Shown here one piece after another: positions 48,929 to 57,397 of a DNA stretch of 64,000 nt. Position 1 is the stretch's first letter. Every line of letters begins with the position of its first letter. The DNA is taken from positions 124,001 to 188,000 of the forward strand of contig CAJYKV010000008.1 in the NCBI GenBank assembly GCA_913774955.1, given 5' to 3'. The position numbers were made by a program, and so were the translations under genes. The notes beneath the pieces are model-generated. The model made no database searches. It had not been told where the DNA came from and saw only the letters and a list, made by a program, of their open reading frames with translations. The DNA comes from an uncultured Acidovorax sp. Lineage in GTDB: Bacteria; Pseudomonadota; Gammaproteobacteria; Burkholderiales; Burkholderiaceae_C.

Positions 48929-49984
48929 TCAGCTGCCGCGCGCGGTCAGCGCGTCGTCGAAGAAGTAATCCCTGAGCGCTTCGGGCTTGTGCTTGATCGC
49001 GCCCACGCGGTGCAGGAACTGCCCCAGGCCGAGCGTGTTCTCCGGCTGCACCTTGAACTGCACCTCGGGGTTCTGGATGATCTTGAGCAGCAGCGCGCGG
49101 TCGGTCTTCGCGCCCGTCACCTTCAGGTAGATGTCGGCGGCCCTCTCGGGGTGGGCGGCGACGAACTGCGCGGCCTCGTTCAGCCCGGCGAGGAAGGCCT
49201 GGTAGGTCCTGGGGCTCTCCTTGCGGAATTTCTCGGTGGCGTAGAGCACCGTGGCGGACGCGGGGCCGCCCAGCACGTCGTAGGAGTTGAGCACGATGTG
49301 CGCCTGGGGATTGCCGGCCAGTTCCTGCTCCTGGAACGGCGGGTTGCCGAAGTGGCCGGTGATCTCGGTCCCGCCCTTGATGATCGCGGCGGCCGCATCG
49401 GGGTGCGGCACGGCGACCTGCAGCCTGTCGAGCCGGTTGAACTCCTTGTCGCCCCAGAGCTTGGCGGAAGCCAGCTGCAGCACGCGCGACTGCACCGACA
49501 CGCCCACGGCCGGCAGCGCGATGCGGTCCTTGTCGGTGAAGTCGGCGATGGTCTTCACGGCCGGGTTGTTGCTGACGAGGTAGTACGGGAAGTTGCCGAG
49601 CGACGCCACGCCCTTGACGTTCTGGCGCCCGCGGGTGCGGTCCCACAGCGTGAAGAGCGGGCCCACGCCGGCCCCGGCGATGTCGATGCTGCCCGAGAGC
49701 AGCGCATCGTTCACCGCGGAACCGCCCGAGAGCTGGAGGTATTCGACCTGGACGTCCACGCCCGCCGCCTTGCCGTGCTTCTCGATCAGCTTCTGGTCCT
49801 GCGCCACGTTGAGCAGCAGGTAGACGATGCCGAACTGCTGGGCGATGCGCAGCCTGCCTTCCTCGGCCTGGGCGATGCCGGAAGCCGCCAGGCCCGCGGT
49901 CATCAGGCCGGTCGCGGTGGCGAGGGTGGCGGCCTTGCGCACGAAGGCGCGGCGCAGGAGGGAGACGGTGGTGGGACGTGGCAT
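48929..49984 (-). CDS. ABC transporter periplasmic binding protein, sulfonate/taurine type
   Basis: This 351-residue protein has a signal peptide (RKAATLATATGLMTAGLAASGIAQA) and the NMT1/SsuA-like fold: LRIAQQFGIVYLLLNVAQDQK, GSAVNDALLSGSIDIAGAGVGP and VPHPDAAAAIIKGG. It binds the substrate outside the inner membrane for the permease and ATPase encoded 28 bases downstream. The exact ligand (taurine, other sulfonate or nitrate-like) cannot be read from the sequence; the TauD neighbour favours a sulfonate. Confidence 0.9.
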   Translation of the reverse strand: MPRPTTVSLLRRAFVRKAATLATATGLMTAGLAASGIAQAEEGRLRIAQQFGIVYLLLNVAQDQKLIEKHGKAAGVDVQVEYLQLSGGSAVNDALLSGSIDIAGAGVGPLFTLWDRTRGRQNVKGVASLGNFPYYLVSNNPAVKTIADFTDKDRIALPAVGVSVQSRVLQLASAKLWGDKEFNRLDRLQVAVPHPDAAAAIIKGGTEITGHFGNPPFQEQELAGNPQAHIVLNSYDVLGGPASATVLYATEKFRKESPRTYQAFLAGLNEAAQFVAAHPERAADIYLKVTGAKTDRALLLKIIQNPEVQFKVQPENTLGLGQFLHRVGAIKHKPEALRDYFFDDALTARGS

Positions 49985-50047
49985 GGATCGAGCTTTCCAG
50001 TGGTTTTCAGAACGACGGCGCGCAGCGCCTCAGGGAGTGTTCCGTCC

Positions 50048-50968
50048 CTACAAGGGGAGGTCGCCCTCCACCGTCGTGCGGTAGAGCCTGCGGCGCTCGC
50101 TGTCCGGCGTGCCCGCGGCCAGGTGCTGCACGGAGCGGTTGTCCCAGAACACCAGGTCGTGCGGCTGCCACACATGGCGGTAGACGAACTCGGGACGGAC
50201 GGCCGCGGCGAAGAGTTCGGCCAGCAGCGCCCGGCTCTCGTCCTCGGGCAGGCCGACGATGCGGGTGGTGAAGTGCTCGTTCACGAACAGCGCGCGGCGC
50301 CCCGTCTCCGGGTGCGTGCGCACCACGGGGTGGACGGCGGGCGCGACCTCGGCGATCTGCGCAGCAGTGAGCGCGGGGCGCCAGGGATTGCGCGCGCGCA
50401 GTTCCTCGTACTTGGCCAGGTAGCTGTGCTCCGCGCGCAGCGGGCCGATCACGCGCCGCAGGGCCGCGGGCAGCGCGTCGTAGGCGGCATGCTGGTCGGC
50501 GAACAGGGTGTCGCCGCCCTCCCCGGGCAGTTCCTGCGCGTGCAGCAGCGAGCCCAGGCTGGGCCGCTCCTTGTACGACAGGTCCGAATGCCAGTAGTGC
50601 CCCGCATCGCCCAGCCCGATCGGCTGGCCGCTCGCGTCCTTGATGTTGGAGACGACGAGGATTTCCGGATGGCCCGCCAGTTGGAAGTTCTTCAGAACGT
50701 GGATCTGCAGCGGCCCGAAGCGGCGGCTGAAGTCGATGTGCTGGCGCGGCGTGATGCGCTGGTCGCGGAACACCACCACGTGGTGGTCGAGGTGCGCCTG
50801 GTGCAGCCGGGTGAGGTCCGCGTCGCCGAGCGGTCGCGACAGGTCCAGCCCCACCACTTCGGCGCCCAGCGGCGCGCCGGGCAGCGGCCGGATGTCGAAG
50901 CCCTGCGGCGGCGCGTCGGCCTGTGGGGGCGGAATTGCTTCGGCGGTGCGGGACAGGACTGCGGACAT
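50048..50968 (-). CDS. TauD/TfdA-family 2-oxoglutarate-dependent dioxygenase
   Basis: This 306-residue enzyme has the iron facial triad: HxD in HYWHSDLSY and the distal His in FWDNRSVQHLA. The 2-oxoglutarate-binding Arg is in RRRLYRTTVEG. TauD releases sulfite from taurine; relatives act on other sulfonates or sulfate esters. It is the first gene of the minus-strand transport operon, 63 bases before the binding protein gene. The ATG at 50968 is chosen because the conserved part begins soon after; the frame extends 13 codons upstream. Confidence 0.92.
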   Translation of the reverse strand: MSAVLSRTAEAIPPPQADAPPQGFDIRPLPGAPLGAEVVGLDLSRPLGDADLTRLHQAHLDHHVVVFRDQRITPRQHIDFSRRFGPLQIHVLKNFQLAGHPEILVVSNIKDASGQPIGLGDAGHYWHSDLSYKERPSLGSLLHAQELPGEGGDTLFADQHAAYDALPAALRRVIGPLRAEHSYLAKYEELRARNPWRPALTAAQIAEVAPAVHPVVRTHPETGRRALFVNEHFTTRIVGLPEDESRALLAELFAAAVRPEFVYRHVWQPHDLVFWDNRSVQHLAAGTPDSERRRLYRTTVEGDLPL

Positions 50969-51272
50969 GGGGCGGGATCTCCAGATAGCACCCCGCCATG
51001 AATGCACCGGAAGGCCGGCGACGAGCGGGTTGTCCCCACTCTATGCACGAGCGCTCCCATGCGGAACGAATGGTTTGTCAGTTGTTTACTACCGAAACAG
51101 CTAAGGACGTCTCTGCCATCGGCCTTCCAGGCAGCGGCTGTTCAGAAACGCTTCAGCCCGTTTCAGCAGCATTCACGACACCTTCAGGCGCAAAAGTGGG
51201 AAACCCGTCAAGAATTCCTTCGCCGATCCAAGCAAGGGATCGGTACACCATCAACACACTGGAGGGATGAAA
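50969..51272. other. 304-base divergent gap before the lectin gene
   Basis: I see no gene. The stretch is clearly richer in A and T than its surroundings and holds two copies of a TTTCAG/CTTCAG-like word (51148-51170). Promoters of the dioxygenase operon and of the lectin gene must lie here. Confidence 0.5.
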
Positions 51273-51719
51273 ATGACGACGACCTATGTGATCCAAAGCC
51301 TGCAGAACACCGGCCTGTGCGTCGGCGTGACCAGCATGGCCGCCGGCTCGCTCGTGACACTGCAGACGCTGTCGGGGGCAGGCAACAAGAATTCCCAGTG
51401 GCTCATGGACCCCAATACCGGGACCATCGCCCTGGCATCAAACCCCGACCTGGTGCTCGACGTGCAGGGTTACGATGGGAAGCAGGGCCAGGTCATCGTG
51501 GCCAACATGGTTCTCGGCCGCACGAGTCAGACGTGGAACTGGGTGGGCAGCCCTCCCAACATTTCCAACAACCAGTATCCCCAGATGGTGCTGGACAACT
51601 CGGGAGGTGTCGTCCAGCCGGGCAATCCCGTTCTGATCTGGCCGACCAACGGCGGCACGAATCAGAAGTGGAGCTGCCTGGCAGTGCCGGCACTGCAGCG
51701 CTCGCTGGAAACGGCCTGA
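51273..51719 (+). CDS. ricin-type beta-trefoil lectin-domain protein
   Basis: This 148-residue protein consists of one beta-trefoil. Its three repeats each carry a QxW-like motif (NSQWLMD, SQTWNWV, NQKWSC), with sugar-site-like segments such as [22 protein letters not shown] and MVLDNSGG. There is no signal peptide or membrane segment. GGAGG at 51261-51265 fits the ATG at 51273 (seven bases) and is too close to the ATG at 51267. Codon use is less GC-biased than in the neighbours, hinting at acquisition. It stands alone and ends in a terminator. The target sugar and export route are unknown. Confidence 0.8.
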   Translation: MTTTYVIQSLQNTGLCVGVTSMAAGSLVTLQTLSGAGNKNSQWLMDPNTGTIALASNPDLVLDVQGYDGKQGQVIVANMVLGRTSQTWNWVGSPPNISNNQYPQMVLDNSGGVVQPGNPVLIWPTNGGTNQKWSCLAVPALQRSLETA

Positions 51720-51726
51720 TCCCGGG

Positions 51727-51747
51727 GGCCGGCAGCGCCGGCCTTTT
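51727..51747 (+). terminator. rho-independent terminator of the lectin gene
   Basis: GGCCGGC and GCCGGCC form a perfect 7-base-pair stem around AGC, followed directly by TTTT. It lies 8 bases after the lectin stop. Confidence 0.85.
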
Positions 51748-51767
51748 CCGCATGCACCCGGCCCGCG

Positions 51768-52916
51768 CTACAGCCGGTGCGTGCGGTCCCCGCGCGCGAA
51801 ACCGATCGGCGTCCAGGCCGGCACGCCCGCGCCCACGGCCAGCACCTTGAAGAGTTCGCCCATCTCGTGCTCCATCATGAGCTTGGCGGCCTGCGCGCGC
51901 TGCGCCTGCGGCAGCGGCTCCAGCAGGGAGAGGAGGCCGCAGTTGATGAGGAAATGCGCCTGCGTGGTGTAGCCCAGCACGTCCAGCCCCGCCTCCTGCG
52001 CGGCCACCGCCATGGCGGTGAAATTGACGTGCGCGGTGATGTCCTTCGCCCCCACGTCGGTGAGCGGATCGGAATCGACCTGGTGGGCCCGGTGGCACAC
52101 CAGCGTGCCCATGTGGCGCTGCGGGTGGTAGTACTCGGCCTCGGGAAAGCCGTAATCGACCAGGAAAGCCGCGCCGCGCGCCAGGCGCTGCCCCAGCATG
52201 CGCATAAAACCCTCGCCCTGCGCGTGGATCTCGGTGAGGTAGTCCTGCGGGCCTTCGGGCTCGACGGGCAGGCGCAGGGCCGTGGGGCGGTCTTCCCAGG
52301 CGAAGCGGGGTTCGCCGCCGCCACCGGGTTCCACGACCACGCCGCGCTCGTGCCACGTGCCGCCTTGCGCGCCGCCGTGGCGGGCCAGCAGTTGCACCGG
52401 CATGGCGTCGAGCACCTCGTTGCCCACCACCACGCCCTCGATGCGTTCGGGCAGCGCCTGGGCCCACCGCACGCGGTCGCCCCAGGGTGCGAGCCGCTCG
52501 CGCTGGCGCTCGCGCAGGGTGCCCGACAGGTCAACGATAGTGTAGCGGCGCACGCGGTCGCCCAGCGCCTCCAGCAGTTGCGCGGCCAGCGCGCCGGAGC
52601 CGGCGCCGAACTCCCAGACGTCGTGCGTGCCCGTGGCGTCCAGCGCGTCCTGCACCTGCCGTGCCAGCGCCCGACCGAACACGGGGGAGAGTTCCGGCGC
52701 GGTCACGAAATCGCTGCCCGACTGCGGCAGGGTGCCGAATTTCGGGAGCGTGTTGGCGTAGTAGCCCAGGCCGGGCGTGTAGAGGGCCCATTCCATGAAC
52801 CGGTCGAAACCGATCCAGCCACCGGCCTCGGCGATACCATCGGCGATGCGCCGGGCCAGGGCGCTCGATAAACTGGGGTGCTGTTCTGTCGTCGTCACGG
52901 CCCGATTGTCCCCCAT
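51768..52916 (-). CDS. MidA/NDUFAF7-like SAM-dependent methyltransferase
   Basis: This 382-residue protein has the family start IGFDRFMEWALYTPGLGYYAN, the SAM loop VWEFGAGSGALAAQLLEAL and the later NEVLDAMPVQ and DYGFPEAEYYHPQR. It belongs to the family of mitochondrial NDUFAF7, an arginine methyltransferase for complex I; the bacterial role is not established. The ATG at 52916 overlaps the divergent SDR start codon in the palindrome CATG. GTG at 52898 is an alternative start that would avoid the overlap. Confidence 0.85.
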   Translation of the reverse strand: MGDNRAVTTTEQHPSLSSALARRIADGIAEAGGWIGFDRFMEWALYTPGLGYYANTLPKFGTLPQSGSDFVTAPELSPVFGRALARQVQDALDATGTHDVWEFGAGSGALAAQLLEALGDRVRRYTIVDLSGTLRERQRERLAPWGDRVRWAQALPERIEGVVVGNEVLDAMPVQLLARHGGAQGGTWHERGVVVEPGGGGEPRFAWEDRPTALRLPVEPEGPQDYLTEIHAQGEGFMRMLGQRLARGAAFLVDYGFPEAEYYHPQRHMGTLVCHRAHQVDSDPLTDVGAKDITAHVNFTAMAVAAQEAGLDVLGYTTQAHFLINCGLLSLLEPLPQAQRAQAAKLMMEHEMGELFKVLAVGAGVPAWTPIGFARGDRTHRL

Positions 52917-53736
52917 GCCTTCCTCCCCTTCCCCCCGTACCGTCCTGGTCACCGGCGCCGCCCGGCGCCTCGGCCGCGAGATCGCCCTGGCGCTCGCCGC
53001 CGCGGGCTGGCGCGTGGCCGTGCATTACCGCGGCTCGCGCGAGGACGCCCTGCGCACGGCCGCCGACTGCGCCGCGCTCACGCCGGGCAGCGCTGTGTTC
53101 GATGCCGACTTCCACGACGAAGCCGCCGTGCGCGCCCTGCTGCCGCGCGTGGCCGAGGCACTCGGCACGGTGGATGCCGTAGTCAACAGCGCCTCGCTCT
53201 TCGAGCACGACGACGCGGCGAGCTTCGGCTTCGCGGCCCTCGAAAAGCACCTGCGCAGCAACACCGCCGCGCCGATCCTGCTGGCGCAGGCGCTGCATGC
53301 GCACCTCGCCGCGCGCGGCGGGGCGGGGGCCGATACGGAGGCAGCAGCCGGCGCAAAGGCCGGCGCCCGCCCTCTGCAGGGCGTGGTCGTGAACCTGCTC
53401 GACCAGAAGCTGTGGAACCCGAACCCCGATTTCCTGAGCTACACGCTCTCCAAGGCGGCGCTCGAATCGGCCACCACCCTGCTCGCCCAGGCGCTGGCGC
53501 CGCGCGTGCGCGTGGTGGGCGTCGCGCCCGGCCTCACGCTCACCAGCCACATGCTGTCCGACGAGAAATTCCGCGAGCTGCACCGCCAAAGCCCCCTGGG
53601 CCGCTCCTCCACGCCCGAGGACGTGGCCGCGGCCGTGCGCTTCGCGCTGGAGAACCGCTCCATCACCGGCACCACGCTGCTGGTCGACGGCGGCCAGCAC
53701 CTGATGCGCTTCGAGCGCGACTTCTCGCTCATGTGA
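52915..53736 (+). CDS. SDR-family oxidoreductase, probable dihydromonapterin/pteridine reductase
   Basis: This 273-residue short-chain dehydrogenase has the cofactor loop VTGAARRLGREIALAL (arginines after the glycine motif favour NADPH) and the NSASLF strand. The active site is YTLSKAAL, and the C-terminus contains GTTLLVDGGQHL. TGAARRLG together with a folB gene 63 bases downstream points to a FolM/PTR1-type pteridine reductase. An insertion of low-complexity Ala/Gly (about 135-155) is unusual. The start is discussed with its divergent neighbour. Confidence 0.85.
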   Translation: MPSSPSPRTVLVTGAARRLGREIALALAAAGWRVAVHYRGSREDALRTAADCAALTPGSAVFDADFHDEAAVRALLPRVAEALGTVDAVVNSASLFEHDDAASFGFAALEKHLRSNTAAPILLAQALHAHLAARGGAGADTEAAAGAKAGARPLQGVVVNLLDQKLWNPNPDFLSYTLSKAALESATTLLAQALAPRVRVVGVAPGLTLTSHMLSDEKFRELHRQSPLGRSSTPEDVAAAVRFALENRSITGTTLLVDGGQHLMRFERDFSLM

Positions 53737-53799
53737 GGCGCGGCGCGCAGGCCCCGCACCCCTCCTTCATCCATTCATCGCTTTTTTCTTCCAGCCACC

Positions 53800-54177
53800 A
53801 TGCCCAACCACCCCGACGGCGGCCTCCAGATCCTCACGCTCACCGGTTTGCGCTTCGACGCCAACCTGGGCATCCTCGACCACGAGAAGACCGCGCCCCA
53901 GCCCATCCAGGTCGATGCCGAACTCAACCAGGGCCGCCAGCCGCTGCTGCCGCACGACGACGACATCGGCCACGTGCTGGACTACCGCAAGGTGCGCCAG
54001 ATCATCATCGACGAATGCACGGCCGAGCACGTGAACCTGCTGGAGAGCCTGATCGGCAAGCTCACGCGCCGCTTGATGCAGCTGCCCGGCGTGCTCGGCG
54101 TGCGCGTGAAGATCGCCAAGCTCGAAATCTTTGACGACTGCGAAGTGGCGATCCGGATGGAGTGCGGAGAGTGGTGA
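53800..54177 (+). CDS. folB: dihydroneopterin aldolase-family protein
   Basis: This 125-residue protein has the FolB fold: LTLTGLRFDANLGILDHEK, where the family has the same Gly-Ile-leading pattern, then LDYRKVRQIIIDEC, NLLESLIGKLTRRLM and VRVKIAKLEIFDDCE. FolB converts dihydroneopterin to hydroxymethyl-dihydropterin in folate synthesis. It is probably cotranscribed with the SDR gene before it. It converges with ybdD, 17 bases away. Confidence 0.88.
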   Translation: MPNHPDGGLQILTLTGLRFDANLGILDHEKTAPQPIQVDAELNQGRQPLLPHDDDIGHVLDYRKVRQIIIDECTAEHVNLLESLIGKLTRRLMQLPGVLGVRVKIAKLEIFDDCEVAIRMECGEW

Positions 54178-54194
54178 TCCTGGCGGGCTGACCT

Positions 54195-54476
54195 TCAGCA
54201 GCACCGGCTGATGCGCCCCTTGCCCCCATAGCGCGCATCCTGCCGGTCGCGGAAGAATTCCGCGTAGCTCATCACCGGCTCGCCGGGATGGGTGCGCTCC
54301 TGGTGGCTCAGGTAGGCGTCGTAGTCGGGCAGGCCCACCATCAGGCGCAGCGACTGCGCGAGGTAGCGCCCGCCCGTGGCGACGGCCTGCACGGCGCCCC
54401 GCGCGGCCTGCAGCGGCCGGCCCGCGGCGCTGGCGCCGTTGCCGCTGGCGCCGCCACCATCGGCCGCCGGCTTCAC
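54195..54476 (-). CDS. YbdD/YjiX-family small protein (DUF466)
   Basis: This 93-residue protein has a low-complexity Gly/Ala N-terminus and the conserved C-terminal part LRLMVGLPDYDAYLSHQ, HPGEPVMSYAEFFRDRQ and ARYGGKGRISRCC, typical of YbdD/YjiX. This family is always found beside CstA-type carriers and is needed for pyruvate uptake in some bacteria. Translation starts at GTG 54476, overlapping the cstA stop (GTGA). Confidence 0.88.
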   Translation of the reverse strand: MKPAADGGGASGNGASAAGRPLQAARGAVQAVATGGRYLAQSLRLMVGLPDYDAYLSHQERTHPGEPVMSYAEFFRDRQDARYGGKGRISRCC

Positions 54477-56536
54477 CGCGCGCCCTCCGGCAGGGCCTCG
54501 AACGGCGTCTCCTGCGCGGTGGGGCGGTTCGCGGCGCGGGCCTGCAGGCAGGCGCGCACGCTGTAGAGCAGCACGCTCAGCACCACGAAGATGAAGAGTG
54601 CGCACAGCCCGGCGTTGATGCGGTCGTTGAGCACGATGCGCGACATGGCCTCGGCCGTCTTGGCCGGCGCGATCACCGTGCCCTGGGCGATGCCGTCGGC
54701 GTACTTCGCGGCATGCGACAGGAAGCCGATCTTCGGGTCGGCCGAGAAGATCTTCTGCCAGCCCGCCGTGAGCGTGCACGCCAGCAGCCAGGCGGCCGGC
54801 GCGATGGTCACCCAGGCGAAGCGCTCGCGCTTCATGCGGAACAGCACCACGGTGCCCAGCATCAGCGCCACGGCGGCCAGCATCTGGTTGGAGATGCCGA
54901 ACAGCGGCCACAGCGTGTTGATGCCGCCCAGCGGATCGACCACGCCCTGGTAGAGGAAGTAGCCCCAGGCCCCCACGCACAGCGCCGTGGCCACCAGGTT
55001 GGCCGGCAGCGAATCGGTGCGCTTCAAGGCCGGCACGAAGCTGCCCAGCAGATCCTGCAGCATGAAGCGGCCCGCGCGCGTGCCGGCGTCCACGGCCGTG
55101 AGGATGAACAGCGCCTCGAACAGGATCGCGAAGTGGTACCAGAAGGCCATCATGGCCGGCCCGCCCACTACCTGGTGCAGGATGTGCGCCATGCCCACGG
55201 CGAGCGTCGGCGCGCCGCCGGCACGGCCCAGGATGGTGTGCTCGCCCACGTCCCTGGCGGTCTGCACCAGCATGTCGGGCGTGATCACGAAGCCCCAGGT
55301 GGAGAGCGTCTGCGCCACGGCCTCGGGCGTGGTGCCCACCAGCGCCGCCGGGCTGTTCATGGCGAAGTAGATGCCCGGATTGATGCACGAGGCGGCCACC
55401 AGCGCCATCACGGCGACGAAGGATTCGGCCAGCATGCCGCCGTAGCCGATGTAGCGGGCATGGGTTTCGTTCTCCAGCATCTTGGGCGTGGTGCCCGAGG
55501 AGATCAGCGCGTGGAAGCCCGACACCGCGCCGCAGGCGATGGTGATGAAGAGGAACGGGAACAGGCTGCCCGCCCAGACCGGGCCGTTGCCCTGCGCGAA
55601 CTGCGTGATCGGCGGCATCTCCAGCGTGGGCGCCACCACCACGATGCCGATCGCCAGCGCCACGATGGTGCCGATCTTCAGGAAGGTGGAGAGGTAGTCG
55701 CGCGGAGCGAGCAGCAGCCACACCGGCAGCGAGGCGGCGACGAAGCCGTAGCCGATCAGCATCCAGGTGAGCGTGGTGCCGGAGAAGGTGAACATCGGCC
55801 CCCAGGTGGGGTGCGCGGCCACGGCCTGCCCGCCGAAGATCGCGGCCATCAGCAGCACGAAGCCGATGACGGAGACTTCCGCGATGCGGCCCGGGCGCAG
55901 GAAGCGCAGGTACACGCCCATGAAGAGCGCCACGGGAATCGTCGCCGCCACGGTGAACGCGCCCCAGGGCGATTCGGCGAGCGCCTTCACCACGATCAGC
56001 GCCAGCACGGCCAGGATGATGATCATGATCATGAAGGTGCCGAAGAGCGCGATCAGCCCCGGCACGGTACCCATCTCCTGCTTGACCAGGTCGCCCAGCG
56101 AGCGCCCGTCGCGCCGCGTGGAAATGAAGAGCACGATGAAATCCTGCACCGCGCCCGCGAACACCACGCCCGCCAGCAGCCACAGCAGGCCGGGCACGTA
56201 GCCCATCTGCGCGGCGAGCACCGGGCCCACGAGCGGCCCCGCGCCCGCGATGGCGGCGAAGTGGTGGCCGAACAGCACGTGCTTGTTGGTGGGCACGTAG
56301 TCTAGCCCGTCGTTGTGGCGCCAGGCCGGCGTGGAGCGCCTGGCATCGAGCCCCAGCACGCGCTGGGCGATGAACAGGCTGTAGTAGCGGTAGGCGATCA
56401 GATAGACGCAGACCGCCGCGACGACGATCCAGAGCGCGCTGACGGCCTCGCCGCGCGTCAGCGCGACGGTGCCGAGCGCCCAGGCGCCGAGCACGGCGAT
56501 GCAGAGCCACACCAGGTGGCGGCGGATGAGGGGCAT
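54473..56536 (-). CDS. cstA: CstA-family pyruvate/peptide transporter
   Basis: This 687-residue inner-membrane protein has about 16 hydrophobic helices. It contains the family blocks NDGLDYVPTNKHVLFGHHFAAIAGAGP (region) and GPVLAAQMGYVPGLLWLL, plus GYGGMLAESFVAVMALVAA. CstA/BtsT proteins take up pyruvate and were first linked to peptide use under carbon starvation. I start at the ATG at 56536; the frame stays open upstream without conserved sequence. The gene for a response regulator ends 201 bases upstream. Confidence 0.93.
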   Translation of the reverse strand: MPLIRRHLVWLCIAVLGAWALGTVALTRGEAVSALWIVVAAVCVYLIAYRYYSLFIAQRVLGLDARRSTPAWRHNDGLDYVPTNKHVLFGHHFAAIAGAGPLVGPVLAAQMGYVPGLLWLLAGVVFAGAVQDFIVLFISTRRDGRSLGDLVKQEMGTVPGLIALFGTFMIMIIILAVLALIVVKALAESPWGAFTVAATIPVALFMGVYLRFLRPGRIAEVSVIGFVLLMAAIFGGQAVAAHPTWGPMFTFSGTTLTWMLIGYGFVAASLPVWLLLAPRDYLSTFLKIGTIVALAIGIVVVAPTLEMPPITQFAQGNGPVWAGSLFPFLFITIACGAVSGFHALISSGTTPKMLENETHARYIGYGGMLAESFVAVMALVAASCINPGIYFAMNSPAALVGTTPEAVAQTLSTWGFVITPDMLVQTARDVGEHTILGRAGGAPTLAVGMAHILHQVVGGPAMMAFWYHFAILFEALFILTAVDAGTRAGRFMLQDLLGSFVPALKRTDSLPANLVATALCVGAWGYFLYQGVVDPLGGINTLWPLFGISNQMLAAVALMLGTVVLFRMKRERFAWVTIAPAAWLLACTLTAGWQKIFSADPKIGFLSHAAKYADGIAQGTVIAPAKTAEAMSRIVLNDRINAGLCALFIFVVLSVLLYSVRACLQARAANRPTAQETPFEALPEGAR

Positions 56537-56737
56537 GGGATGTGTCTCCTGGCTGCGGGAAGGGCCCCGGTGGTCCGGGGGCAGGCCAGTATCCCGGCGA
56601 GGGGCACCGCGCGCATCCGCCCTGCCACGTAGGCGGGGCGGGTGGGATTTCGTAAGGGACAACCCTCTCGGTGTTTACCCGGATCACGCACTCTTCAGCG
56701 CCGGGGCCGCATCCCACGGCCCCTTCCAGAGCCACCC

Positions 56738-57397
56738 TCAGCGACCGACGCCGAATTCCTTCGCATGCTCCACCGCATAGCGGATCAACTCCGCCAGGCT
56801 GCCCAGCTCCAGCCGCCGGCGGATGTTCTGCCGGTGGGCCTCCACCGTGCGCACGCTCAGGCCGAGGTCGCCCGCGATCTGCTTGCTCGATGCGCCGCGC
56901 CCCAGCGCCACCAGAATCTCGCTCTCGCGCGGCGTGAGCAGCGGCTTGGGCGCCTGGTTGCGGAAGAGCCGCTGGGAGACCGCGGGGCTCAGGAAGGTGC
57001 CGCCCGCGGCCACCGCCTCCAGCGCCGCGACCAGCTCGGAGGCCGGCGCGTCCTTCAGCACGTAGCCGCAGGCGCCCACCTGCAGGGCGCGCTGCACGTA
57101 CTCGGGGTTGTCGTACATGCTGAGCATCAGCACCCGCGGCGCCGGGCCGCGCGCCAGCAGCCGGGCGGCGCAGTCCAGCCCGCTCACGTCCTTCATGCCC
57201 ACGTCCATGAGCACCATGTCGGGCGCCAGCCGCGCGATCTGCGCCTCGGCCTCGTCGGCGCTCGCGGCCTCGCCCACGATGCGCACCCACGGCAGGCTGC
57301 CCAGACGCGCACGCAGGCCGTCACGCACCAGCGCGTGGTCGTCCACCAGGAACAGGCGGACCGGGCGGTCCAGGGGAGCGGGCGGGGCGGCGGTCAT
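56738..57397 (-). CDS. LuxR/NarL-type response regulator
   Basis: This 219-residue protein has a receiver domain with the acidic pocket LVDDH, phospho-acceptor Asp in MVLMDVGMKDVSG and Lys in YVLKDAPASEL. The C-terminal LuxR helix-turn-helix reads LTPRESEILVALGRGASSKQIA and SVRTVEAHRQNIRRRL. It is coupled to the kinase gene by an ATGA overlap, so the two form one system. The cstA promoter region directly downstream is the obvious candidate target. Confidence 0.93.
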   Translation of the reverse strand: MTAAPPAPLDRPVRLFLVDDHALVRDGLRARLGSLPWVRIVGEAASADEAEAQIARLAPDMVLMDVGMKDVSGLDCAARLLARGPAPRVLMLSMYDNPEYVQRALQVGACGYVLKDAPASELVAALEAVAAGGTFLSPAVSQRLFRNQAPKPLLTPRESEILVALGRGASSKQIAGDLGLSVRTVEAHRQNIRRRLELGSLAELIRYAVEHAKEFGVGR

